A stretch of 64,000 nt of DNA. It comes from Cyrtodaria siliqua. Lineage: Eukaryota > Mollusca > Bivalvia > Adapedonta > Hiatellidae. The translations under genes and the position numbers were made by a program. Below are positions 19,940 to 33,300 of the stretch, piece after piece; position 1 is the first letter of the stretch, and every line of letters starts with the position of its first letter. The DNA lies in NCBI GenBank assembly GCA_037043455.1, contig JAWPHD010000094.1, positions 124,001 through 188,000 on the forward strand. The letters are read 5' to 3'. A model generated the notes under the pieces. It was given only the letters and a program-made list of their open reading frames with translations. It made no database searches and was not told the DNA's origin.

Positions 19940-22708
19940 TCATTTTTTTATGCCGAGTTTAACATAAATTTACTGTAACAATAAATTAATACAATCAATA
20001 CCGTATGTAATATCACAGATACTAGATATTAGAAGTATGAAGCTGGAATGTAAAAAAGGCATTAATTTGTGTATGCAATAAATATCTTTTTTTACTCAGT
20101 TTTAAATCAGCAAAAGACAATTTTTCCATCTGTCAATAGTACAATTATATAAAATTTAAACAAACTGTGCAAGTATAATGACTGTTGTCAATCTTAAAAT
20201 AATCATAACTGTATGTCAACCGATCTTCACAAACAACCACTTATTTTCAAAGATCACTTTTTAATAAGTATAGCAAGTTTTAAACAAGGAAAACTTGTTT
20301 GTAATAAGTTTAATCAATAAATAAATAAATTGAGTTTTCGATTCAAAAAGCAAGAGTAGCCTGCTTCTTTATTGCATTATGCTGGGTTTGGAATTTGACA
20401 GGTGCCATTCTTTATTATTAATTATACAAGCACAAAACACTGTTTTCGGCAATGTTTCCAAACTTTTGTACGAGGACAGTTATTTATACAAATTTACACA
20501 ATGCGAGTTCCAACTGGTACCCATTCCTAAATAGACTTTAGATGTATCAAGCAATAAAATTAACTCCTTGTTTTATTTATTCCGTACGTATCAACTTTAA
20601 AAATGCTTGCTTACAATTAACAACAATTTGGAATTCACATTTTTCATCATTTTTCTACCATGGGTATGTTATTGGTGCAACAATTAGTAACATGCAAACA
20701 TAATTTGCTTTCAGTCAGGTAAAACATTATTATTAATGATTTCCAATATTCAAGTTGTGAAGAAAAACTAATGGGAAACCCCCAAGTTTAAAAAAGGAAA
20801 GATTGCCATGTTTCCCTTTAAAGTATTACACATATATGGTAATTGCATGTTTGTGTTATGTTCTTATTTCTTCAAACTCTTTTGAATAATTCTGACAGCA
20901 TTTATTTATCAATACCGCCTTCAATCAATTTTAATTATCAAGGCCCCCTTGTTTCTGAGGAAGATTTTATAGGCTGCACTGATTAAAATAGAATATCATC
21001 AAGACCTTCAACATGCATAAGATACAGCTCTACCTGCACATGGTTCCAACAGTTCTACATACAATCTGAAGTAATCTCAGTAACCTTACCCAAATAATTT
21101 ACCGAGAGAATTAATTAAATTTTGTAAACCCAGGATGTGACCCAATCAGGAACCAACCCCCGGTGTAATTAGGTACTGAGGGAATGCATTTTAAAAACCT
21201 AGGATGTCATTATCCCCCAACACCCCACCTACAGGGAATCAAAACCCCGAAACCACTAAAAAGACAGGCAAGTATGCTAACCCCTCAGACACCACAGCTC
21301 CTTTTAATTAATAATTTTTTTGATTACACAATTCTCCAAAATACTGCAATTACATCATGTGAAGTCTCCACATCAATAAAAACAAAAATGGCAGAGCACA
21401 CTTCAAAATCAATGCGCTGTTTGAAAGAAGGATGTGGTGAAGAAAATAAACTTATCTTTTTTAATGAAAAGAATACATGATTAATAGAATACAAAATCAG
21501 AACAATTTAAGATTTACATCAATAGGGCTCAATCTCAAGGATGGTAGGTTCTAAAATAAACTGAAATGTCAATCATTTCAGACTAACAGTCCATTACTTA
21601 CACGGTACATATACAAAAGTATATGTATAATGTTAGACATCGTGTTGAGACATTTACACAATATATGACGTCATTGAGACTTAGGCCCGATTTATCCCTA
21701 CTAGACTACCCAGAATCGCTAGTCACAGCCTCACGATCTTTGTTTTTTAAACCTTGTCTAATAATCTGATCTGAAATTAGGCACCAACATAGTCCTTTAT
21801 ATTGACTGGGCACCAAATTGTAGCATCACCTTTTTCCAAAAAAACATTCTGTTACAACATCTTACAGTGTGTTATTTTTATGTTTTTTTGTTTTTCAAAG
21901 GAAAAACAATTGGAGGTGTTCAATACACTTGTGAAGATGTGTTGTCACTTAAATATAGGTTCAATAAATATCTCATTGAAACTTGGCAGATACAGTTATT
22001 CTTGGTTGTTGATTTCTATATTATCTCCATAACCAGTCTATGCAATGATTTCTATATTATCTCCATAACCAGTCTATGCAATGATTTCTATATTATCTCC
22101 ATAACCAGTCTATGCAATTTAGTAGGCCCAAATCCAATGCAAATAGTGTGATTTCAAACAATCATTCTTGAACATTAATCCTCTGAAAACTCTACCTCTG
22201 TGTGAGAAGATAGCAATGTTCAAATATAAAACTTGACATAAAAACTTGACAACAATTTACAAATGAAGAAAAAGAATCAGGTTAACCTGTTTCAATAGTG
22301 GTGAAATTATTATATAAGTATCACAGATTCCAATCAAGACATTTACATTGTTTTGTACAAAAATAATTATAAACATCTATAAAAATAGAACTGTAATATC
22401 AGAAACACCTAAACACCAGATCTTTACTGAGCAAAATGTATTGTCGGAGACAATGTTGTCGCTCAGTGATCAAAACCTTGTAAATAACAACGTAATTCGA
22501 GGGTTCGACGCATCAATGTAGCAATAACTAATAAATTAAGGAGAACATAACACTGTTGACTTGATCCCTTATTTTTTTTTTCAGAAATACATTTTACAGG
22601 AGAAACAAAAAACAAAAAAAATTAAAGAAGTTGCAACGTCGGACAGTTTACAAGTAAAATAAACTAAATGGACCCTTTAAGAGAATAATTTGAAAAACTA
22701 CCTGAGCA
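19940..22708. other. Non-coding AT-rich stretch
   Basis: No gene recognised. Small items: a phrase related to GGGAAACATGGCAATC in inverse orientation near 20800-20820, also found at 47605 and 59870, and a three-copy 36-bp tandem repeat (22009-22118). Frames at 21184-21480 and 21802-22151 show no domain. This may be intergenic space downstream of the channel gene, or contain a long 3' UTR. Confidence 0.5.
22009..22118. repeat. Three tandem copies of a 36-bp unit
   Basis: Near-identical copies of TGATTTCTATATTATCTCCA / TAACCAGTCTATGCAA. Confidence 0.9.
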
Positions 22709-22709
22709 G

Positions 22710-22968
22710 GGCCTAAATTCATCAAATGTTTGAGCACAAGAATCAGACTCAAATTCTCTTCTTTTTTTTCCAAACCCTATCAGCACAAAAGTATGAGTAA
22801 AAATAGTGATTTTCAGACATTTTCTGTTAAATTAGCTTTAAAATTACTCGTTTCTGTTAGTAAATATAGTAATTTGCCCGTAAAATTGTTTTTATTTGGA
22901 ATTTAAAAAAATTTTGATTTTGAGTCGAGTCCGATTCTTGTGCTCAAAAGTTTGATGAATATTAGGCC
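22710..22968. mobile_element. MITE, about 259 bp, imperfect terminal inverted repeats of about 45 bp
   Basis: The left end GGCCTAAATTCATCAAATGT ... TTGAGCACAAGAATCAGACT matches the minus strand of the right end (GGCCTAATATTCATCAAACT ... TTGAGCACAAGAATCGGACT). The interior is AT-rich with no frame. The target duplication is not clear. Confidence 0.75.
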
Positions 22969-24196
22969 TCGATTAAAAAAACAACAACTGGTTGGTTGGT
23001 CCAAGGTTTTGTTATTTCTGATTTGACAGAATATGCAATTGCGTATGTAGATTTACGCTTTGCAAACAGCCATTTCTCACAACAAAATGCAGTTACAAGG
23101 TGTTGGTCACTGACAGACAGTATGTATTAAAACAATGTAATCAACATTATACAATAAAACCAATGACAGCACATAAATGTATATATAACTTATCTTATAA
23201 ATATGACAATTCAAGCATATGCACACACTAACATACATGGTTTATAGAAAATGTGTCCTTTTGTCCTTTGATCATTTCGTACAAATATCATTTAAAATGA
23301 TACCCTTTTTGCAGAAAAGATAAAAATGATTTACAGGAATTAAATATCATAGCTTTTCTTTGTTACACAAATTATTGGTAACAAAATCAGTAAAATAAAC
23401 TGACAACATTTCAAAATGGTACCAAAGCAAAAGCAAACACTTGCAAGGATGTTGATGATGCTCATTTTCAAAAATTAAGCATCCAAATGACTCGGAGAGA
23501 CATCTGTTGAATGCTAATGGAACCATTCATATACCATATTTAAATTAAATCCTTTTTTTATGGAAAAGTAAAAAGTACTGCCTAAAAATAATGAATTAAA
23601 TTACACAACTGTTTCAAGTCCGTTGGTTCCTATGTTTAAGTTATATGTTTTCAAAAACTAAATTGTTGTTCATTTACCAGATTGCAATTAATTTGTTCAT
23701 TTATACCAGATTTTTGTCCATCTCCACTAGATCATAGTCTTAATTTGTTCTTTGTTCATTTATACCAATTTGCAGTTAAATTAAACCAATTGGCAGATCA
23801 TTTACACCAATTTGCTGTTTTTTTATGACAATTGTAGTTCATCTTTACCAAATTGTAGCACATTTGTAAATGGAAATTCCTAGAAATAAAATTGAAGTTA
23901 TTAAAATAAACAATTCAATATTTTATTGCATGATTGTTTATTATCCTTTTTGTAGTTCTTTCACCAGATATTGTTGCTCATTTTATGATTTATCAAATAA
24001 CTGAAGTTCATTTACACACATCACTAACCAATAGCTGTTTTAATTGAATACATTTACCATTATCACCTGCATGTAATTGGAGTTCATACTTCATTTATGG
24101 ATAACGGTACTATTAATACTGTTCTGTGATCAACTACTAGTGATTGTCTTCTTTCTTTGTTTCTCCACTAGTACTTCCCTTGACGGTTTCTAGGTT
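22969..24196. other. Region immediately 3' of the channel gene stop codon, probable 3' UTR and flank
   Basis: There is no second gene. Degenerate repeats of TTCATTTATACCAGATTTG occur at 23660-23870. The stop codon itself (24197-24199) lies inside an AATAAA on the minus strand, too early to be a useful poly(A) signal. The real polyadenylation site cannot be placed by eye. Confidence 0.4.
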
Positions 24197-24310
24197 TTAT
24201 TGTTTATCTGATGTACCCTCTCCTGCTCTTTTCTTCCCATCACTTTTCTTGTGTGCCCTCTCCCAATCCTTCTGTCTCTGCTTCAACTTCACTCTCAGCT
24301 GGTCTGCCTC
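24197..24310 (-). CDS. Channel exon 14: last coding exon
   Basis: 37 codons and a TAA. It continues the coiled coil (EADQLRVKLKQRQKDWERAH) and ends in a basic, glycine-containing tail without the extension seen in vertebrate receptors. Acceptor ATCATCAG. Confidence 0.85.
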   Translation of the reverse strand, partial: EADQLRVKLKQRQKDWERAHKKSDGKKRAGEGTSDKQ

Positions 24311-27300
24311 CTGATGATAAAAGTAAGCAAAACATTATTAAAGACAGGCACGTAGCATGCCATACTCACGTGAGTAAACTTTTCAAATGAAGGCTCAAAA
24401 AATAAAAACTCAAAAAACGCAATGAAAAGGTGAGCCTAATGTGGGGTACGAGTAACATGCTGAGTCTGAAATGTTAAGGAATAATGGTATTTTCAACAGG
24501 ATTTAAATCTTTCATCCTGACCCTAAAATGCACCAGAAGTCACGTACGAGCGTTTATTTTTTTAAAAATTCCCGGACCCCTCCCGCACCTAACCCTGCGA
24601 GTGATTTAGATTTTGGTCACGCTACGCCCTGAAAGAAACTAACCCGCCAAATAATGGCAAAATTATACTACAAAACCGGTCATCAAAACTGTCCAGGTGT
24701 TCAGGTCATATAATATAAATGTATATGTGCTGATTAAAAGTATAGTATTTTTCAAGGGTTATTGAATATGCGTTAAATGAATGAGTTGGTAACTCTTAAT
24801 TAAACGCTCCAGTTTTGAGGTTTGGCCTGGCAGGTTAAAACCATTTTAATATATTGTGTCTGTAGAGTTTGGATTCTCAAAATATGTAAGTTAAATATAT
24901 ACCTCGTCATCAGTAGGTTTAGAAATGGTGTACATATGCTGTTAAATTTGGCTGTTGTTGGCGGAATAATTACTTTAATAGCCATGGCAACAACCTGTCA
25001 TGCTTTTTTTGTTGATGTATTATTGAATACCTGGTTTGTAATCTGACACCAATAATAGTCATGAGATTTCTCCAAAATATTTATCGGACATATTCGACTG
25101 ATAAGGCGGACCAGATGGCAAAACAGAAACTTTAGCATTAGGCCTATACTCCTTTCTGGTCTTATACTCCAGAATGACTAACCTTGCAACTGCAATAATG
25201 AAGGGAAGGGAAACTAAAGTTGTAAGAACTAAAGTATGTGGGCTGACATGATTGTATAATTATTTGGCAATAAAATGTTTAAACCACAAACATTGATTAC
25301 TGACCTGTTCCTTCAGCTTGCCGACCAAGTAATCAATCTGGATTTGCAGATGCTCCATCCTTTTCTCATCACTGTCTTCCTCATTTTCCAAACTGAGAGC
25401 ACGGTTCAGCGGGAAGAAATCAAAATTGTTCACCATCAACTGAAGGCAAGTTACATATAAAATTGAGGTTTTAGGCAATCTTTACAAATAGTTTTTCTGT
25501 TGTAGCCCTACTCATTATTTATCTTTTTATGACAATGTGTGCTTTTCTCATCTGTAACCTTAAAATGGGGAGATAACTCCATCATAGTTCTCGAGAGTAT
25601 TGTTTTACAGCTCATCAACACAGTATCATTATTTATATTCCAAAGAAATCCAGGATCCATGCCCTATTGAATAGATTCCTTCACATGCCCAGAGGACAGA
25701 CTCCTATACATATATAACCTATCGAAGACTGAGGCTAAGGCATTTAATGTTTTGCTCATGAATCCAAGAAAATCAATGGTGCTGCTGTGAGTCTCCAGAT
25801 ATACCATGCTATCAAGTGAGCAACGCCGACAAATAGAACCCAGATGAGGAACATGCCCCCTGACATTATTATAATAATCATCCAACCGAAGCATCCAACG
25901 CATTCCAATAACGTCTGTTTACGTAACTGGTTGAAATCAAACAGAAACATACAAAGCATTCCGAACTCAAACCCATGTGGGCTTATATTTTTATCTGTCT
26001 TTTCTTGGCAGTGGCATAGTGTTTCCCTTTGAGATTGCTATCCCAATATGACCTTAGACTTTTTTATAGAGGGTAACAAAAACATAATTTCATTTGTCAT
26101 TTCTTATTCCTTGAAGCCCTTCCATATACTGGCCTATATTGGTGTAATGGCAGATTATATGATTTTGCTTACCAGCTTGTAGACGTACAGCTCCAAGGCT
26201 GAGTAATCGTTTGGTCTTGTTTCATCCAGGTGAATGAAGAAGAACAGGTATGCCCACTGATTGTGTTCCTCTCGCACATGTTTTAAAAATCCCTGTAAAG
26301 GAAAAATACAAGAAAAATTATAAATAATATTTGCTTATCCAAATAGTGCTTTTTTTCATTCCCGGCAGTAAAATGTTCAAAGTTCTAGGTGTCCGAATTA
26401 AAACTGTAAATTAGTGTTGTTTTCTATTGAGCCCGACAATGACTTTTTCAATTTAAATTCAAATTTTAATAACACCATATCTTGATTAATATGACATTTT
26501 TATCTTGCATTGGAACATTTTTAAAACTTTGGATTCTTCTAGAAATAAGGTTTATTGCGCAATATATATATATAAAACCATATCTTTATTTCTGAATACT
26601 TCTCTCCTACCCCAGACAATTTGATTTAACATATTTAAAATGTATAAGATGATGACCTGTTGCTTTAGGATGAAGGAGAGGCCTTAAGGAACCAGTGAGA
26701 AATTTTAGTGTTATCCAAACTTTTGGGAAAAATGTTGAAAGCTGAAGACTTAAAATCAAGAAAACTAATCATAATAATGATACTCTCAGTCAAACGAGGC
26801 CAAAACGTAAATCACCTTTTTGTAAAAGATAGATATTTATGTTCATCTGGCTCTATAACCTGTACAATGTAAGCAAAGTGGAAAAGGTATACAATTCACT
26901 TACCCCTCCCTGTCTCTCAAAATCATAGCTCTCCCTGCTACAGACAAAACAATTGTTCTGCATATCTTTGTCAATTTCCCACTGTAATAACAAATGCAAT
27001 CATCATTTCAAAAGACATCTACGACATGGACTCGTGAATTGTTCTTTAACTTAAACAATATCATGTCGTTGTTCTTAAACTGAAGTAAAATGTGTAGTAG
27101 GACTCAGTTGGAAATGTGTGTAAATAGAAAGGCTAATAAGCGTGATATAACTTTCTGGTCATTGAGCTAGCTTTGGTGGTCAAACTGTAGAACGCTTGCT
27201 TCTCGTGCAATGTATCCCAAGTTCTAACCTGGCAAAGCGTGCTGATTTTTCCTCGTACATTTACAAATGAATGCAGCACCATCTACCAAAACACAGAAAG

Positions 27301-30300
27301 GGATTTAAACCTTATGACAACAAACAAATACAGACATATATATATAAAGGCTGGTACTCACCTTGCTATCTCTGAGCTGGGAGAAAGTATCAACAATGAT
27401 ACCGAAGATGATGTTCAATCCTATCGTCGAGATGATGATAAAGAATGACACATCAAAGAACGTTATTCCAACGGCCATGCCAAAATTGTCCGTCATGCTG
27501 CCTTCAAATTGCTGCAGATGAAACATCGGTACTTTACATAAGTTGTTCATAATGGTATGGGGAACACTGGTACTTCACACAAGTTGTTCATAGTGGTATG
27601 GGGTGGGGAGGAGGACATTGGGTACTTTACACAAGTTGTCCATAGTGGTATGGGGTGGGGAGGAGGACATTGGGTACTTTACACAAGTTGTCCATAATGG
27701 TATGGGGTGGGGTGGGGGACATTGGGTACTTTACACAAGTTGTCCATAGTGGTATGGGGTGGGGAGGGGGACTCTGGATACTTTATACAAGTTATCCATA
27801 GTGGTATGGGGTGGGGAAGGGCACATTGGGTACTTTACACAAGTTGTCCATAGTGGTATGGGGTGGGGAGTGGGGACACTGGGTACTTAACACAAGTTGT
27901 CCATAGTGGTATGTGGAGGGGGACATTGGGTACTTCACACAAGTTGTCCATAATGGTATGGGGTGGGGAGGGGGACATTGGGTACTTTACACAAGTTGTC
28001 CATAATGGAATCGTATGGTGAGGGGACATTGGGTACTTTACACAAGTTGTCCATAGTGGTATGGGGAGGGGGACATTGGGTACTTCACACAAGTTGTCCA
28101 TAGTGTTATGGGGAGGGGGACATTGGGTACTTTACACAAGTTGTCCATAGTGGTATGGTATGGTGTGGGGGACATTGGGTACTTCACACAAGTTGTCCAT
28201 AGTGGTATGGGGAGGGGGACATTGGGTGCTTTACACAAGTTGTCCATAATGGTATGGGATGGAGAGGGGGACATTGGGTACTTTCCACTAGTTGTCCACA
28301 ATGGTACGGGATGGGGAGTGGGGACACTGGGTACTCTACACAAGTTGTCCGTAGTGGTATGGGGTAGGGGACATTGGGTACTTTTCACAAGTTGTCCATA
28401 ATGGTATGGGGTGGAGAGGGACATTAGGTATTTTACATAAGTTGTCCATAATGGTATGGGGTGTGGAGGGGGACACTGGGTACTTTATACAAGCTATCCA
28501 TAGTTGTTTAGGGAGTGGTATGTGGGAACATTGTGTACTGGGCGAAATTAGTACTTAATGACAAAATATATGGAAAAGTGATTTTGGTTAACATAATATA
28601 TAACACTTTTAAAGCAGCAAAATACAGATCTTCTACAATGAGTGTATTTCTTTCAGTGAAAAAACAAACAAAAACAAGACTGAAATTACTTACAATAAAT
28701 CTGTTTTACTTAAAAAAAGAGAGACTAAATTACTTAAAATAAACTATTTAGTTCTAAAATAGATAAATACAATAATTAATGTATTAGTTCTGTTAGTAAG
28801 TAGGATGGGTGAGTAGGGTGTGTACTCTTAGAAATATATACATACTTCTAATGAGTAAAATATTAATGAAAACAGTCAATTTTGTTAGGATTCGTTTAAA
28901 TCAACATTTGGTAGATAGTACATTTCTAAGATTAAATTTACAGAAGGGGAGTAAATCAAAGATGTTAATAATACACATTACCTAAAGGAAAAGAAGACTA
29001 CAGAATCAAATCAAAAAACTTGATAAGAACAGAAATAATGAATTTAATGAAAATAATACTAGAAAAAGAAAGGGTTAATGATATGCCATTACAAATTTGA
29101 TAATAAATTTAACTGAAATACAGATATTAGATATAAAGGTATGAGCAAACAACAAGCAAACAAGTAAATCATTACACGGTCCCGCCGTAATTCCATTAAG
29201 CAACGGGAAAGCTTATATTAGAAAGATTTTTTCAGCATATTTCGACAATAAAACCTGTTTTAAAACGTTTTTACTGAAGAAATGTGATAACTTGTTAAAA
29301 ATTACATATTAGATGTTTTAATTTTACAATATGCAAACTGTTAAAGCAGAAATTAAGGTTTTATTTCATGCCCCAGCCAACCCCATTTTCGCTTCTTGGA
29401 GAAGGGGTTGTTGGGGTTGTTTGGGGTATGAAAGTTAATACTCGGACCACGTAATGTGCATGTCTAAATCTATATCTAGCCTGGCAACAAATCTTGCTAT
29501 TTCTAAAAGAGGCCAATATTATTTGTCTTCACTAGCATTTTTATCAGATAGGTGGAAACTAGATAGCAGGCAGAGAGGAATTTTCAGTTACACTTTTAGT
29601 ATCTAATGCATATTTATAGGATGTTAAATTATACAAAATTGAAAGAATGCAACTAAAAGCTATGCCATAATAAGCAATAAGTAAGGCCACAAATCAAAAA
29701 GAAAGAAAGAAGAAAACATTATATATTTCAAATATAATACTTATTATGATTTTACATGAGCACTCATTTATTATTGAATTTAGTTAGGAAAAATGATATC
29801 TGCGACTTGCATTCATATCACTTTTATAAACAAGTTAAATATCTATTTATCTCATAACTCAATTTTGTAAGAAAGTGTGCTTTAACCTGATGCCATTGAT
29901 ATCGTTATTTTGTTATTACACTCTAAGATTTAAGTTACATGATAAATATATGACAGGAATTTAATAAGAAGTATGAAGAACCAATATCATAGAATTTAGT
30001 TTTCTTCTTCTGCATCTCTATCCTGGCATGTGTTAATGATATTGTGATGGGTAAAAAAACGTATTATGTCTTTACCACTATCTAGGTGTATGTCATTATT
30101 TCTATTGAGTAGTTTTACAGTAATGGCATTTTTAACATTTTGTAATTTTGTGAAATTTTAGCAAGGCTAAATATAAAGGTATCTAATAAAAGTACTTCTA
30201 AGGCACTTATAGACTCTTGATTCTGTCCATTCTGCTTCTATGGAACTCATCCTATTACTTCTAATTGGGTTCTTATAACTTGTATCAACTTCACTAAAAG

Positions 30301-33300
30301 TAATACTGTATAATATTGACTGGTATGGGTTTATTTATTAAACTGAATATCCTTAGTCATCAAAGTATTCTACTGAGAGACTGAGGTCAATATTTCACTT
30401 TATTACATTTTTATCATTGAAAGATTGGAATTTCTCAGGGAAAGAATATTCATAATCACTAAATATTAATAACTAACTCCGAACACAAAAATAACTAACT
30501 GCGACGTTGAGTTATGATGTCATAGTAAAGTGTTCCCGACGTCGACGTCATCCGCCGATAACGTTCAATAAAGTGATTAATGTCTGTTAAAATCATGCAT
30601 AAACTGATATAAATGTAATAAATAGATTACTTAACTGCTTCGTTCGATTATAGGGAAATCCTTCACTCGATGGTAGGCACGTTTTGTTTTGAAAACAAAG
30701 AACAAAACGTCTACCATTTCGTGAAGGATTTCTCTATAATCGATACCAGCAGTTAAATAATCTCTATATATTTTAGTAAGTTAACAAACTTAAACACCGT
30801 AATTATTCCTTGGTCATGTTATATAAATACTTAATTAAAACAAGAGCATCGCCTTAAGCTGGGCATATATGGCCGCCGTTGGCAAGATTAAATTCCAGGG
30901 AAAATCTTTTTCAAAGGGGAATAAACCAAAGGAAAAATGAACCAGAAAGTTATGGGTCTTTATAAGATGTATTCATTGGATCATGCTGATTCGCTGATAA
31001 CAAAGTTTCATTGTTCTAGACCATATACTTTGAAAGTCATGAGCCACAATCAGTTGTCAGGTAAAAGTGGATAAACGGACAGATGTACGTACGTACGTAC
31101 GGACAATGACACAACATAATACGTCCCTACAGGCGTATACAAATGTGGTCAATAACAAGACTATTCTATATTCTACTGCAACATCTAAAACAAACAATAT
31201 CTATAAACAAACAAAATATATAAACAAAGTCTTAAATAATAAACAAATTATAATTGACGAACCAATTAATCCCATGACAGTTATGGCCTATTTACTTGTC
31301 TAACCAATTAATCCCATGACAGTTATGGCCTATTTACTTGTCTAACCAATTAATCCCATGACAGTTTATAATGGCCTATTTACTTGGCTAGCATTCTGCT
31401 AAGTTGTATCTAACATGAATCCATGCAAAACAAAGAGATATCTATGGGTTAGCCATGCTAACACAGGGAGGTCAACACAATTAGGACAGGGTTGACACAG
31501 GGTTTTAGTCTTATAAAAATTCTCATTTACTGAAAGTGTTTTCCTATTTCCCCTTTTTACTCTTCTTCCAGAGTATATTTTACCCCATTTCCCCCACGAT
31601 TCCATCTACTTTTAACTATTTTCCCGTTTTTCAAAAACCTGTGTCACGCCCATTAATGACTCTACAACACATTAAATGATCGACAACATGCAGTAGCTGG
31701 AGAGTGTGCCTGTAAGGGCTATTCACCGTGTAAGGGCTCTCCACGAGGCCATGATGGATGACCGAGATAAAGCACTCGTAGATTGTGTCGCAGTGGCGGC
31801 CATTATCCCTAGACCACATCCAATCTCGGTAAAACGCAAACAGGATTAGCGAATAAATATAGAATACAGAAAGACCCAGGATTGTAACCAGCATCAAAGA
31901 CTTCCCTGAAAAAATAAAGAGGTGCGTGTGTAAAATTGAATCATTGGCACTTCCTATTGACCTTCAATGCATGTAGAAAAATTGGAACCAATTAACTTTC
32001 ACTGCAAGCATCTCTGAAACAAAATAAGATTTTAGCATACATATTATTATCACAGTGGACAGTGTATCACTCATATAGCCCTGAAAAGCAAAATAGATTT
32101 TAGCATACATATTATTATCACGGTGGACAGTGTAGCACTTATATAGTCCTGAAAAGCAAAATAGATTTTAGAATATATAACGTTATTCCATGTCACATAT
32201 ACATGTACTCTACATGCACTCTACATGTACTCTAACCTATACTTTGCATTGATTTATGTTGTTTGTTTTTTTGTGGCTGAAGAATATTCCCCCTCACAAT
32301 CAATCAACTTAATTCTACTGTTTTACAAAATTTGTTTAGTACACAAACACTAATTGGTTTATAGTATGCATGCCAACTTTACATTAATTTGTTTCAAGTA
32401 TTCATGCAAATTTACATTAATTTGTTTACAGTATTCATGCATGCCAAATTTACATTAATTTGTTTACAGTATTCATGTCACATTTCTTCTTCTTCCGGAA
32501 CAAGGTCAGTAACATTAATTGTTTTACAATATTCATGCATGCCAAATTTAATTTGTTTACAGTATTCATGCATAATTTACATTAATTGGTTTACAGTATT
32601 CATGCCAAGTGTACATTAATTGGTTTACAATATTCCATGTCAAATTAACATTAATTGGTTAACAGTATTTTTGCCAAATTTAAAATAATTGGTTAACATC
32701 CCAAAGGACAAGGTATGATAAGGGGGTAATTTGGCCCCCAATATATTCAAAATGTAATTTTTTTTTTATTTACATATAATCTAATTTGGCCCCCAATATA
32801 TTCAAAATGTAATTTTTTTTTATTTACATATAATCTGTTGTGCATATTGAAGTAAATTGATCATATTCTATCTTCAAAATCTATTTTTATTTATTTTATT
32901 TATCTAGAAGATTTAATACGGTCTCAAAAAACGGTATTTTTGGTAATTTTGTTATATTTTGTAGACTTTGGACGTTTCTGGGAAAGATTTTGATCCTAAA
33001 AATATAGAGCGCACCTCCGAGCACACACAGTTTTTTGGCTGATGATGCATCCCTATCAAGTACCTGTTTCAACAAAAAATCAGCTGTGCTCGAGGGTGCG
33101 CTCTGTATTTCCAAGACCAAAAACTGATCAAAAACTGCTGAAAATAAATAAAAATGTCATTTTTTGAAAGAAAAGGCCTTGTTTGTGGGGCTCTTAAACT
33201 CATTTAGAGCCTTCGAACGTACTTGTAATGAGTTTTAATATCGATTCAGTTCATTTAGTTGCTAAATTAGATGTTCAAAACTTGTGCATTAAAACTTTCA

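Noticed and set aside
27835..28424. Proline/tryptophan-rich minus-strand frames of 88 and 128 codons
   Set aside because: Translations of the 52-bp minisatellite.
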